NCBI GenBank assembly: GCA_027922465.2
Contig: BQMF02000382.1
Coordinates: 1-64,000, forward strand
Direction: 5' to 3'
DNA from: Turritopsis dohrnii
Lineage: Eukaryota > Cnidaria > Hydrozoa > Anthoathecata > Oceaniidae
Length of the DNA stretch: 64,000 nt
Made by a program: the position numbers and the translations under genes
Part shown: one piece after another, positions 12,481 to 24,468 of the stretch
Layout: each line of letters starts with the position of its first letter
How positions within the stretch are numbered: the first letter of the stretch is position 1
The notes under the pieces: model-generated
Databases searched by the model: none
What the model was told of the DNA's origin: nothing
The model's input: the letters and a program-made list of their open reading frames with translations, nothing else

Positions 12481-15148
12481 ACATTTTATGCAGTGATGTT
12501 AGTATGGGCAGTATCATGACTTTATAAATTGACGATGCTGTTTTAATGTCCAACAATGGTCGAATTTTCTTTAGGAGATTAACGCGAGCTGTCGACTTTT
12601 TAACACATTTATTGATATGTTCTGCCATATTCAGTGATTCATTTAACGTAAGTCCTAAGTATTTGTAGATTTTTGTGTAGTTGATTTCGACATCGTTTAG
12701 TCGAACTTTGAGTGGTGGTTTTCCTCGTATTTTATTCAGTCGCATTTTAGTTCCAAATAAAGTCACTTCCGTTTTTCCGCGTTTGGTATTAATTATCATT
12801 TCGTTCATTTCAAACCATTTTACCACAGATTTAAATTCATTATTAAGAGTCTGTTCAATTTTCTGTACGTCTTTATTTGAATAGAATATGACTGTCATCT
12901 GCGTACTTTATGATCTCTGCTTCACGAATTGATGATGTAATGTCGTTTATAAACATAATGAACAGAAGTGGGCCAGAAGTGGAAAAGATAATCCGTGATC
13001 CATTCTTTTGGTATTCCATTTATCCCAAAATCAGGTAGTTTGTTAATAATTCCTGCATGGTCGACGGTGTCAAACGCTTTACTAAGATCGATATAAATCG
13101 CACCCGTAAGCATTCCAGTATCCATGGCTTGTCTGATTTTATCTGTAAACCAAACTGTGGCAAGTTCTGTAGATCGTTGCTTTCGGAAGCCAAATTGACT
13201 CGTTGATAATAGATCATTCTTTTCAAGGTGACTAATTAACTGATGATGCACACATTTTTCAAGGATTTTGGATACTGCGGGTAAAACGCTGATAGGACGA
13301 TAATTGTCATAGTTGTTACGTGCGCCGGATTTATGGACTGGTACTACTCTAGCATTTTTAAAATCATCAGGCACTATTCCAGAACTCAGTGAACAGTTAA
13401 TCACGTGTGCTAAAGGCTTTGCAATGGCATAAGCGGCATCTTTTAAAAATAATGATGGAATTTCGTCAAGTCCCACGGCACATTTACGTTTCAGATTTTT
13501 AAGGTGAAACAAAACTTCCCGATCATTAACAGCCCTAAAACTAAAGTTTGGTTTTATGAAAGTTAATGTTGATGGCGATGGTTTCCATATGATATTAGCT
13601 AGCGCGAAAGCTTTTTGCTTCAACTTATTTGCAATGTCCGAGAAGAATGTACAAAAGCCGTTTGCTATATCATTCGGTTTTGATGATGTTTCATTGTCAC
13701 TTGTGCAGAATGATATCGATGTATTTACAGTGGTAGCATTCTTGGTAGGAAAAGCTTGATTGTTCTCCAAAACTGTTCTGGTCTATCTGATGTCTCTTTA
13801 AGTTTGTCGTTGAAGAATGATTTTTTGGTTCGTTGAATTTCATTTTTAACGAAATTACGTTTGCGTTTATATGCATCCCAGTCAGATAATTTGTTAGTTT
13901 TCCGGGCTTTCCGGTGAAGTTGATCACGATTATTCATTAATTTTTTAATATCTGCCGTCATCCAAGGAGATTTCTTTCCTTTCACCTTTTTTGTTATAAA
14001 GGGTGCGTTTTTATCTAGAGCACCTTTCAAGATGTTTTTCATAAGGGACCAATTGCGATTTGGATGGTTCTCTTCATACACAGCAGTCCAATCTTCAGCT
14101 AGCAATTCATTGTTTATTGTTTGAAGTCATATTTACGATAATCACGACACCGGATAGTTTCATACGGTAACGATAAATTATTAACTTTTCTAACGCAAGC
14201 CATAAAATCATGGTCGCTGAGTCCTGCGGGATAACGGTTTTATAACTAATATTTTGTATGTTGTTTACGTGAATAGAGTCAATTAGTGTCGACGAGTCAT
14301 TAGTCACGCGGGTTGGTTTACAGAGAATCTGTTTAAAACCATTTTCATTAAACATTTCTTTGATAATTTCATGATCATTTTTACTTAAATAATTAACATT
14401 TAAGTCACCCAATATCAAAGTCTCTTTAGATTCTTTATCAATTTTCTGTAATGTCTTTTGTAATAATGAGTTGAAATATTTTGACTGATATTTTGATGAA
14501 TCAGGGGGTTTATACAAAAAGTATTGGTTTGGTGTTCCGCAATCTAATTTCTATCCAAATCGATTCAATTTCTTCACATTCTAGGTCTTCTCGTCTGATA
14601 TAATCAATACCATCTCTAATAAACAAACCTACACCTCCACCTTTACCGGATTTACGGTCCGATCTTACGTAAGTAAACCCCGGTACATCGAAAACAGCAT
14701 TATGAAAATCTTTGTTTATAGACGTTTCTGTTAAACCAAGTAAATCAAATTTATATGTAAATAAAATATCTTGTATTTCGTCTATTTTTCCGTACAATCC
14801 TCGAATATTTTGATGACAAAACTGTAAACCCTTTTTCTTCATAAGATCTCTAAAATCACTTTGTGTTGTTCTCGGCCCAGGATGTATTTCCACGTCTCCA
14901 CATAATAATATCATGAGAGACGCAACAGATTTCTTTTTGTAAGTTATGGTAAACTTATTTCTGTGGAACACACTGATTAAATGGCTCTCAACTCCATCAC
15001 ATAAATCATCCAATTCCAAGGTTAAACTAATGCCATCAGATGTCGTATAGTAGGCTCTTTTAACCATGAAAAAACCAAAAATATAAAACAACAACATTAC
15101 GAACTTAAACACGTCCGCTCGATCCGCCATCATGGACATTAAAAGCAA
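12481..15148 (-). pseudogene. Broken L2/CR1-like non-LTR retrotransposon (EN-RT) with 2A-like motif
   Basis: Read on the minus strand from 15148, the copy encodes a hydrophobic N-terminal segment, the 2A-like string GDVEIHPGP (about 14871-14900), an APE-type endonuclease (FCHQNIRGL, LTETSIN, GGGVGLFIRDGIDYIRRED, LILGDLN) and a reverse transcriptase (NYRPISVLP, QFGFRKQRST, IDLSKAFDTVDH, SGPLLFIMF, YADD, TKIYKYLGL). Frame breaks occur near 14515, 14106, 13750, 13000 and at the YADD box (about 12900). The 3' end is missing beyond about 12481, where unrelated sequence begins, so loss is at the 3' side rather than the usual 5' truncation. It lies head to head with another RT fragment. Confidence 0.85.
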
Positions 15149-15239
15149 ACTTCTTAGCCAAGAGATTTTTCTCTTGTGTGCAGTCGTCTTCGTTTTGTTG
15201 TAGTTTTGTCAGCTCCCTAATAGCTAATAACGTGCGAAA

Positions 15240-15825
15240 ACATTAAGAAAAGTTTCATCTTTCTTAGTCCCACAGATCCTTCTGAAGTCCAAAACATCTT
15301 GAATTTTTTTAGTAAAAGCAAAGCGTCTGGTCCCAACAGCATTCATTTTAAGCTTCTTAATCTTGTTTCAAATCAAGTTTCTGTTATTTTATCAGAACTC
15401 ATTAATTTGTCTTTCGTAACAGGTGTGTTTCCTTCAAAACTTAAAGAAGCAATGGTTGTTCCAGTTTTTAAAAATAAAGGGTCTCCACTAAGTACTGAAA
15501 ACTATAGGCCTATTTCACTACTATCTAATATTGACAAAGTTTATCAGAAACTCATGCAAAAGAGGTTTGTTCAATTTTTTGAAAAAAGCGATTGTTTTTA
15601 TCCCCTACAGTTTGGATTTAGATCTAAGCACTCAACATCGTCTGCCTTGATAAATTACACAGAGAAAATAAGAAAAGCTCTCGATTCTGGTGAATATGCT
15701 TGCTCTGCTCTGATAGATTTACAAAAAGCGTTCGATACGGTCGACCATAATATTTTATTTTCAAAACTATATTCCTATGGTATTCGAGGAGTAGCTCTTA
15801 ATTGGTTCAAGTCGTATGAAAGTTC
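15240..15825 (+). pseudogene. Partial non-LTR reverse transcriptase (second family)
   Basis: The plus-strand frame from about 15240 encodes the N-terminal half of an RT: KSKASGPNSIHFKLLN, FPSKLKEAMVVPVFKNKG, ENYRPISLLSNI, QFGFRSKHSTSSAL, LIDLQKAFDTVDHNIL and GIRGVALNWFKSY. The YADD box and everything 3' of it are absent; reading frame and homology stop near 15825 and Helitron-like sequence follows. The LIDLQKAFDTVDH wording differs from the L2-like copies (IDLSKAFDT), so it is a different family. Confidence 0.8.
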
Positions 15826-15849
15826 TCCAAGAAGAAGCCAGCATCAACA

Positions 15850-16681
15850 TACTGTCCACCTGCTCTGTATCACTGTATCAATAAACGTCAAATTTCCTTA
15901 TAAACGGCTCGTACAACCAGAAGCAGATTCGAAGTCACAACCTCTGGTAAAACCAATCTTTTATCAGTGTAACAATACACTCAAAACGTATAGAGAGAAA
16001 ACTTCAACTTTTTATTAACTTTTGTTTAAAAAAAGTTACGCGCTCTAACATGGGTGCTATCAAACGTAAGGGTAAAATGGATTCTCTTCTTAAAAAGATC
16101 ACACGGGAGGAGAGAAGAAAAGGCACGTGCTAAATGAATCAAGTGAATAAAAAAACGTTCGATCTGATATAAAATAAAATGGATTAAAAGAAATCGATTA
16201 AAGACAACTATTATGACAAAAGCAAAAAAAAATATTTTGTTTTATGATATTTTTTTTTTACCTATAGGTTTTTAAACATTTTCATTACTCGAAAAAAAAG
16301 TTCACCCGTCTCAGACAGTCAGGCAAGGATACGTTAGGATACACTGGCAAACCGAGATGCTACCACGTTCTCCCACGGCTGCTTTTTGTCCAAAATGTTT
16401 TATCAGTTAGTTTCTTTGTATTTAGTTGATGTATTGTTTTCAAAGCCAAGTCAACGTGGAATATAAAACTAACAAAATAATAAAAACGAAACGTTATTCC
16501 TATTAGTTCATCAGCCAAAAAAAGTCACGTTCGATTGGGGTTGCAATGTATTTGCTTCGAACTCACGTCGCACACAAAAAAAGAAATAATTTCGCTCACA
16601 ACTCAATCTACCATTTTGCGTGACTTACAAACGAACAAACAAACAAACAGACAGACGGAGAATCGGCTATTAATATATAGA
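15850..16681 (-). mobile_element. Partial non-autonomous Helitron (third copy)
   Basis: On the minus strand it starts TCTATATATTAATAGCCGAT at 16681, preceded by host A, and matches the 49021-50031 copy throughout (the CAAA-repeat tract, GGTAGATTGAGTTGTGAG, the AAACATTTTGGACAAAAAGC region, and the repeats up to about 15850). The 3' hairpin and CTAG end are missing where it meets the RT fragment. It lies against the last visible exon of the unknown gene at 16.7-18.8 kb. Confidence 0.7.
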
Positions 16682-16689
16682 TGGTGACT

Positions 16690-18828
16690 AACTTGTGTTT
16701 TAAAATATCCAGTAACCTCAGCTAGAGACCTTTTACGAGCCGCTTTTTTTACTGGACGTTTCATAATGGTCTTTGGATACCGTATTTGCTTAGGACCAAC
16801 GAAAATATCAAAAAAACAATCGTGTACTATTTCATATGGGTTATCTCTGAAGTGCCAGGCCTGTATGATACGATTTCTACGTGATGATGGGTATCTTCTT
16901 GATGATATAGAAAACTTCTGTTCGTGTTTAACCTCCTTATTACTTTCACCGAACCATTTCCATTTGTGGTAGTTAGGTAGTGAAGATAACATGGCAAATT
17001 GATCTTTCAATGATAGTTCATCATTAGAAAGATATTTAATGTTCACAGCACTTTTCAGAATACCAGGGTTACTACGAAATTTCATTATAGATTCTTCCCA
17101 ATCTTGTGATGAGGAATGCGTGCAAAGAAAATACCTGAATAGAAAATTTATGCTTTACAAGTTCTTATTTCTAAAATTTTTTAAATTTCATCATCTTAAC
17201 GAACAATGAAAATTGTGTACGAACCTTTGCTTATTTCTACCATGACTGTCAAATGATTCTTCCCATTTCTGCCTATGATTAATCACCATGCATATTAGGT
17301 ATTTACAGTCAATAGCCCCAGAGTTCATTTCATTAAGAACTTTATTCAAGTTTATGTTGACACCAACTTTCTTTTCGTATATTTTCCTTTTAAATGACTG
17401 ATAATCTTTGGTATCTAAATAGTGAAAAGCAATAGCTATAAGTAACAAGCTCTGACAAAACATCATGGCATGTCCAAACAATGTTAGGACCTTTTCTATA
17501 AGATGAATACAGCTGTAATTGTCGCTTCCTTTCAAAATCAACATCCTCGGGAGTATATACTGCATATGGCAAGATTAAATCTTCCTCAAATTTCTCAGCT
17601 GCAACACTATAGAAGAAACCACTGAAAGCATTGTACTCAAAAAATCTTGCTATGTAAGCTTCTTTATCATCTACCATAACCTTGAGCAAAGCACAATAAA
17701 AAATGCCATCAGTAGATTCAGCTGCAGCCAGTTCTAGCAAGGAGTCTTCAGCTGACATCAGACTACATTTTTTGTTGAAATATGACTCCCTCAATGATGA
17801 TGTTATTATGACTTCCATATCTATAGCCTTTTCACACTTGACCAAATTTTCCATTGCATTCATAACAATAGCATTGGCGTCTATAACAAAAAAGTTTTAA
17901 ACCTGGACACTTAAAACATTTTCAGCCTTCATAAAGTTTTAAGATGGAGGAAACCCCTGAATATTGCATTCACATTACCATCAAAAGGATTCATTATAAC
18001 TATAATAATGCATAACAATAACAACAATCTTTTTGCCTGTACTGAAAATGAAAATAATTATGATGCAAGGAACTTGTATATATGAAGTAATTTTTCTTCT
18101 AAGATCTTTGCTTTAATACCAGTGTTGTGAAAATTCTAATAGATTCTTCTCATTTTCTATACCCTCCCTAAAACTGATTTGCATTTTTGACAGGCGCACT
18201 AATTTTGCCAATTCCAATTTTTTTGAATAGAGAAAGATCGATTATAATGAATTAATCAAGTACCTTCAGTGGTGTTAGCAACATTTATATATCTAGAACT
18301 TGGTTCAATAACATTTTCCCCTACAGACTCACCAATGTCCTAAATATATACAGAGGAAAATCAAAATATCCAAAGGAAAAGCTGTGCCACTGTTGAAACA
18401 GTTAGAAAACAAGCAATTCTATATACCATATCAATTGTACCAACAACATTGTCATTGGTATTTTCAAGGAAAATATCAGGTTTGTGACTAGATTCAACAC
18501 CGTTCTAAATGAAAGGAAATACAAGAATATAAAAAACCTTCCTAAAAATAACATCGCCTGTGCAAATGATATATATTATGTGCAACATTATGTGCAACTA
18601 CTGCAATTAAACAAATGATTTGATATACCATGACAAATGTCTCAACAACGTTGGAAACATCAATTCCATCTGCACTTTCAACAGTCCCAGATTGGACAGC
18701 AGTCTACATAGCAAGGAAATAAAAGTAACTAGATGGATCAATCCATCTGTATTACGTAAGATCATAACTCTCCCTACTTGTTCAAGATTTGGCTCTATAA
18801 TAGTTTTAGCATATGTATGATCTTCCAT
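16690..18828 (-). CDS. Unknown multi-exon gene with short N-terminal exons
   Basis: ATG at 18828. Short exons 18778-18828, 18629-18703, 18427-18504 and 18264-18339 encode 17, 25, 26 and 25 residues and join in phase 0 or 1 at GT..AG sites. A long exon from 17880 to about 17480 follows (EDSLLELAAAES, YIARFFEYNAFSGFFYS, LPYAVYTPEDVDFERK), then one near 17220-17400 (KRKIYEKKVGVNINLNKVL) and one starting near 17140 (YFLCTHSSSQDWEES, then basic KRPVKKAARKR). The three short exons are all acidic with V-E-S or E-S wording and may be duplicated from one another. A frame change near 17480 is unresolved (intron or frameshift). No domain is recognised. The 3' end is cut or masked by the Helitron at 16681. 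It could be a host gene or a transposon passenger. Confidence 0.5.
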
Positions 18829-19338
18829 GACAACAGAAAACCTGAAGAATGATAAAAAGAATGAAAATTACAAGTCAAATACACATTTATATTAACAGGA
18901 AGCAATGTTCTGCTTTGAAAGTCTAACATATTTATGAATGTGATTTTAAATGTGTGAAAGAACAAAAACAAAACCATGAAAACCATGGCAACCACAAAAA
19001 ACTTTATTATACTTTAACCTCCCGAATACACGTCACTAATTGTTCAGAGAAAAAAAATCCAATCCAATTAAATATTTCAATTTCGTTACATGCTTAAGAT
19101 TGGCTGCATTAAGTGAAGAAATCTCAAAAGTACCCCCTCCCCCCTCATCCCTACTTACCCACCCACCCCCCTTATTCCATCCCCCTGCTTATTAAAAATT
19201 ACGAAATTTTGAAAAGCCCCTGTTTATTCCGCTATCTATAAATAATAAAAAGGTGCAAAAACTAAGGCCTAAAGGAGAATCATGTCGTGAGAATTGTGCT
19301 GCTGCATAAATGAGAAATTTTTATTACCTGGATTTCTT
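18829..19338. other. Divergent intergenic region with C-rich tract
   Basis: Lies between the divergent unknown genes and may hold both promoters. It contains a pyrimidine-rich, C-dominated tract at about 19130-19185 (CCCCCTCCCCCCTC) in otherwise AT-rich DNA. No motif that I can name. Confidence 0.3.
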
Positions 19339-22337
19339 TTTCAGAGCAAGACAACCATTACTTTCATGGATTCAATTCTCCGACCCTGAAGCACAAAATC
19401 AAATTCTTAAGAATCAGCTACTACGCACAGAAGAAGAGGTTCCAGAAGAAGAAGATTCTAGAAAGAAAACAAAGAAAAGAAATGTTCAGTATAGTAGTCT
19501 TGGGTTGGGGGGTTGGGGCGCAGACAAGGAGGGATAAAATGACAGTGGAAAAGATTCATAATAAAAAGATTCATTATAAAAAGTAACTTCCTCGTATTTC
19601 CTGGCCACAACATCACTTCATGTTTTATTACCATTCACCACAAAATCTAAATTCGCTCGGTATCCAACGCATGCTGCCTATTCCATACCTTTCCCGCCAT
19701 TATGAATCTAAATCAAAACATTGATGACGTTATTGACCATATATGGCATATTTTAGATGGTCTGAAATTGTTAGATAAACACCCTCATTTTAAATGAGGG
19801 TAAATTTTAATTCATTCATTACATTTTTGTTCTTTCTTCATCTACTTATTATTATATTGATATTTCTTACAGAAACATTAGCCACTTCAACTGAAAACGA
19901 TGTCGAGGAATTAAACAAAGACAATTCAGGTATGTGCATAAGAACAGAACAGTATACATCCATCCTGTTTGGTATTTTTATTTACCTTTTTAATCTGTAT
20001 TTTGATTGTTTATTGCACACTTAAACTAATAATCTGTAGGTAAAAAAAGTAATTACAGGATATTTTATATTTGTTTGAAATATGATATGTTGAAATAATA
20101 TAATAAAATAATATCTGAGGGTACTGTTTTTCTCTGTTATAAAATTCAAAATAAAACGATGTTATGCTATTCTTAGTATTAATGAATATTTAGACTCTTC
20201 AGGAGATTCGTCAGTTCATGCCGCTGCTGAAAACCGTGCCTTACAAAGTGCGGAAAGTAAGATATTTTGTTGAAATTGTTTAGTATCAGCAGCCATGGGA
20301 CTAGGAGTTTGTGGACAGTAATCCCACTATTTTTGAACCATAACCATATCTATTATTCACTGCAAAAAGTGGCATACACCACAAATCTTTTAAAAAAAAA
20401 CTTTCACTGAGGGTATATGTCATTTATATATGCGTTCATCTACTATATATGCTCCTGCTTCCGATGAATCACGCGAGGAAGGACTCAAAATTGTTTCTAG
20501 CCTCATTGGTAAGAATTTTATTTATCATCAAATTTCCGTACTAACTAATGTTAATTCCAGCAAAACCAACCTAATTTTGATATGCAATACTATTATTCTA
20601 TTGTTAACTGAATTATTTCTCTTTTGAATGTCGCCAGGGGACCTTGAAAACCTTGAAAAGCTTTGAATTTAAGAAAGTGACCTTGAAGACCTTGAATAAC
20701 ATTGGAAAGTCATTGTTAATGACCTTGAAATTTTGGAAGTTTTTCTTTCACAGATTTTTTTCTGTTAATTGTTTTCAGTTATACTCCTTTCAGCTACAGT
20801 AAGAATTGTCATTTTAACCATCTAATAATTTGTACTTGGATAAACTCACAATCAAAATGTTACAATTAACACAAGCCTCAGATTTGGCTAAAAATACAGT
20901 CTGAGGCTCAAATCATTGTTCCAAAAATTGAGAACGTTCAAAATTAATGAATGTTCTTGTAAAATAAGATAAAATAATAAAATCATGATCTGAATTCTCT
21001 CGCTGGTAATGGTTTAGAAGTTTATTGGTTGTTTTTTTTCACCTTCAATAAATGTGCGAATGGTTCATTGCGGAACAGCAACCATGCTTTATACCAGTTG
21101 TTTTCAAAAAGATTGATTTCTATTTTACTGGAAGTTCCATAAATAAGAACAAAAAGAGGCTGAAATTTGAAACTGAAACTTAAAGTGAAGAACAAAATAA
21201 TCAATTTTAAACAATTTTCAAGAATTCTGGTGGTACCTACTTTTTTCAGTAGTGTGGGTATTCTATTTCAGTGTTGCTTTGATAATGATTGTAATATAAG
21301 CATCTTTTTATCATATAGCTTGAATAAAAATAAAATTAGCAAAAGAGTATACTTTTAAGTGAGACCCTTGCTGCTAATGAAACCCAACACTTTAGACTGA
21401 TTGCTAAAGATATGCATTCTTCTGTTGATCACTGAAAGATAAGCAGAAATTTCGAAAAACTTTGATGAGATAATTTTGAATTTAGAAAATAAGGCAATGT
21501 AAACTGGATGTCCTAGCAAGATTTTAGATTCAAAGTTTAACAGTTTGCTACCTCAAGTTTCATGTTAATGGGAAGCTGTAATTGCATTTTTTGTTTTTCC
21601 GCAGACACAGGGAAACAATTTTGACAGCATCACTCTTTAGATATCCTTTTAAATATAGGGTTCATAGAGATTGAAAAAAGATGTTCAATATGTATTAATA
21701 TCTACTGCATCGTTTATGTGAAAAGTACTTCTGTTTTTTTTATAAAGTTTTGCATAAACTATATGGTCACCACTTGATATTGCAAATGTATATGTACTTT
21801 ACAGTTTATATAGTTTAATGTTTTTTCTCATGTGAACCCAAGACAAAATCAGCCAGCTCGCTTTGCCGGGCTAATCTTTCTCCATTTGAACACCCCCTTA
21901 ATTATTGAACTTGCTTATTACTTTTTTCAGTGAAAAGTGTCAGTGAAATTGTTTGAATCATTCGATTTTTTCCCGGAAATGACCTTGAAAATTACTAAAA
22001 AAGGCCTTGAAAGACCTTCAATGACCTTGAAATAGTAATTGAATTTCTACTGGCAATCCTGCGAGAAAAACCAAAGGGAAATAGTGTATTTCCGCAAACC
22101 TTCTTATTCCTAAAAAAGCTCTGAAACTTAACCCTGTTCATTATAGCAATATCAAAGAAAAACCTGGTGGCTGGTAATATTGTGGCCGTTTACGCACAAC
22201 CAGAAGCACACGAATCCTTTTGGTTAGTTCGGTTGACTGCTTTGGGACGCAACAAACTGGATGGTGTATGGTTTAACCAAGTCTCCCCTAATGAATATAA
22301 GTCAGGCGAGCGTTGCAAGATTTGTTGGGAAACATAG
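19339..22337 (+). CDS. Unknown multi-exon gene, acidic N-terminal part and Trp-rich C-terminal domain
   Basis: Exons inferred from splice sites: one from about 19345 (ARQPLLSWIQFSDPEAQNQ, then a Glu-rich and Lys-rich segment), 19873-19929 (TENDVEELNKDNS), 20194-20256 (SSGDSSVHAAAENRALQ), an exon ending at 20508 (APASDESREEGLKIVSSL) and 22147-22337. The last exon joins in phase 1 and encodes NLVAGNIVAVYAQPEAHESF, WLVRLTALGRNKLDGVWF and a terminal CKICWET before the stop. The pattern (VAVYA..ESFWLVRL....GVWF) resembles small beta-barrel, chromatin-type domains found in transposon and host proteins, but no named family is claimed. The gene is divergent from the 16.7-18.8 kb gene and convergent with the KDZ gene. 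The start and the exon before 20508 are not fully resolved. Confidence 0.45.
20634..22052. repeat. Intronic insertion bordered by GACCTTGAAA motifs
   Basis: The large intron before the last exon of the preceding gene carries clusters of GACCTTGAA(A/G) at 20638-20735 and again at 21980-22035. The block starts CAGGGGACC and ends TTCTACTG, which would suit a hAT-like element with very short termini. No transposase ORF and no target duplication were found; boundaries are tentative. Confidence 0.3.
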
Positions 22338-23348
22338 TTCGACCGAAGAAAGCTCTCTCTCTGCATTACCTTGACGAAGAGGCTACTTCTTTTTTAAGTA
22401 GTTTATGTTCGTAGCCAACCATAACCTTTCCTTCAACGTGATCGTACCATCTTAAAGTTCCACAACTTTAAGATGTACATAGCCAGACGTGAATTTCCTT
22501 ACAATGATAATCGATCAGAATTCTTTATACTAACGAAAAGCCCTGTAAACTGTTGTGCTTCTTTGCTTCGTTGTGTTGTGCATGAACCGTTCCTTCCGCA
22601 AGTCGCGAACTCCCTATCCTATTGAAACTCTTGTCCGAAAATTATTGAGCATGGGTTTTGTGTATATTTGTAATTACTATCTGCAAGATTCAAAGATAAT
22701 AATTTCCTAATAAGTTCCTTGCGTAATTCATTCCATTAAAGAAGCATCTGCATGAATCGTGTGACTGTTGTGTTTGTTTACTTTCTCTGTCGTCAGCCGT
22801 AGTTATTATCGCATCTCTTGTCTCAAATCAATTTCTTTTTTCACCGTAAATCTTAAGATCATGTAATATGTGTCGTAGCCTCTCGAACACCAGTTTTTCT
22901 GTAAGTTAAGTGAAATGAGAGCTTTTTCACAAGTATTTAATTGGAAAACGAGATAAATTTAGTTAGCCCAACTAAAGATTTAATATGCATTGTCTCATTT
23001 TTCATGCTTAATACTTTATGAGATAGAAGGAACTTGGATAGCTTGCTTGGCTATTATGCTTTTAAGAAGATAGTGTTTTATATCGGGCTGGGTTGATTTA
23101 AAGCTTGCTGGACGTTAAAAGCATCAAAATGTGTTGTCTTTTCCTATCCAAACCTCTGGATTCAGATCACCATCATCTGAATGCACGTTCGTCATTCCAG
23201 TTTGTTTTCCAGATATTTAAAAACGTCAGAGATAACCATACATTTCGCAGATATAATTTCAAAGTTCACGGTAACGGTATCTGATTAAAAAGGAATAAAT
23301 TATTTATATCGCAACGAAAACGTCTTTTCGAAATGACTCATTTTCCCC
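22338..23348. other. Intergenic region between convergent genes; no feature seen
   Basis: No coding potential longer than short random ORFs, no recognisable RNA gene and no clear repeat. It probably contains 3' untranslated sequence of the two convergent genes. Confidence 0.35.
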
Positions 23349-23596
23349 CCTGGAATTGCGAGATATCATGGGTAAAGGTTCCTCAAGGTTTGTCTGTCGA
23401 CCCGTTCACCTCATTTTTGACGAAAATCAGTTCCGAATTATTATTTCCTGGAATTGTGAGATTTCCTGGGTAAAAGGTCGTGAACGTTTGTCCGTCGACC
23501 CCATCACCTCATTTTTGACGAAAACCGGTTCCGAATTATTTTTTCCTGGAATTGTGAGATTTCCTGGGTAAAAGGTCTTGAACGTTTGTTTGCGAG
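23349..23596. repeat. 98-bp tandem repeat, about 2.5 copies
   Basis: CCTGGAATTG recurs at 23349, 23447 and 23545, exactly 98 bp apart, with GTCGACCC and CTCATTTTTGACGAAAA inside each unit. The last partial unit overlaps the 3' end of the protease-like reading frame on the minus strand, so the C-terminal residues there may be repeat-derived. Confidence 0.85.
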
Positions 23597-24468
23597 ATAG
23601 CAAAGTTTGAAGTTTGTTCAGATGTTATTTCTAACAACATATCTTCCAAATGGGAGTCAGTCATAACAATCTTTCCACCATGAGCAGCATGTTCGTGACT
23701 GTCTACGCAAAACCAATTTTGTTTTGCCCGCTTGCAACAAAACGCTCTTTCGTCGACAATGATAATGTAAAACGAGTTTACATCAGTGGCAGCAGTTGCA
23801 AAAAAGTTCGCCAAACAACTGCCACCGTTTCCAACTACAAAATAATTGTCCTCATGCAAGATCTTCAACTTTAAAGGTAGCAAATTGAAGGCCTTTCCGA
23901 TGTCAGTATTTCCATCAAGGTTATGGAATTCCTAAGTCATGTTAGCAAACTCTATCGACCCACAAAACAGAGGAAGAAACCTTGACCAGAAATGTTTAGT
24001 CGGAAAATCTTTCAGGATATCTTCGGTGACCCAACACCCAACCAACAAAGATATTAGCACACATGCATTGCTACCATTAGCTCCAGCAAGCCTACTTTGA
24101 CAACATAGTGCTGGCATGAGAACGGTGGTAATGCCACACTGATCATCGACCACCTTGAAATTCTCCAACAAAAAACGTTCAGCACTGTCCAAGCCTAACT
24201 CTGATATGAGTTTTCCATCCAATACAACGGCATTTTCGTTTCCATCCGACAAAGAATCTTCCTCTACTTCTGACCCATCCATGTCTCTATAATCACCACA
24301 TTGTTCTTCCAACTCACTCTCGTCAGCTTCTGTTGTGTCCATCAGATCAACTGTTAGTCGCGAATCCAACAAATAACCGAAAGCTTGTATGGCTTTATTA
24401 ACACAATCGTGGTAATATGACAACCCCTTTGAGATAAGAGCCAGCTTTTCTTCAGTCACTCCAACCTG
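23536..24468 (-). other. Cysteine-protease-like 3' module of the KDZ gene
   Basis: After acceptor TCTTCAG at 24468 the frame runs through an acidic linker, then GANGSNACVLISLLVGCW (about 24050-24100), a conserved-looking hydrophobic core, and, after a further break or intron near 23890-23935, VVGNGGSCLANFFATAA and NWFCVDSHEHAAHGGKI (about 23660-23705). A Cys in an N-A-C context followed much later by D-S-H in a beta-strand setting is the Cys-then-His order of papain-like folds (OTU, USP and relatives), not the His-Asp-Gln-Cys order of Ulp1. KDZ transposons are known to carry fused peptidases. The assignment is inference from motif order. Confidence 0.45.
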
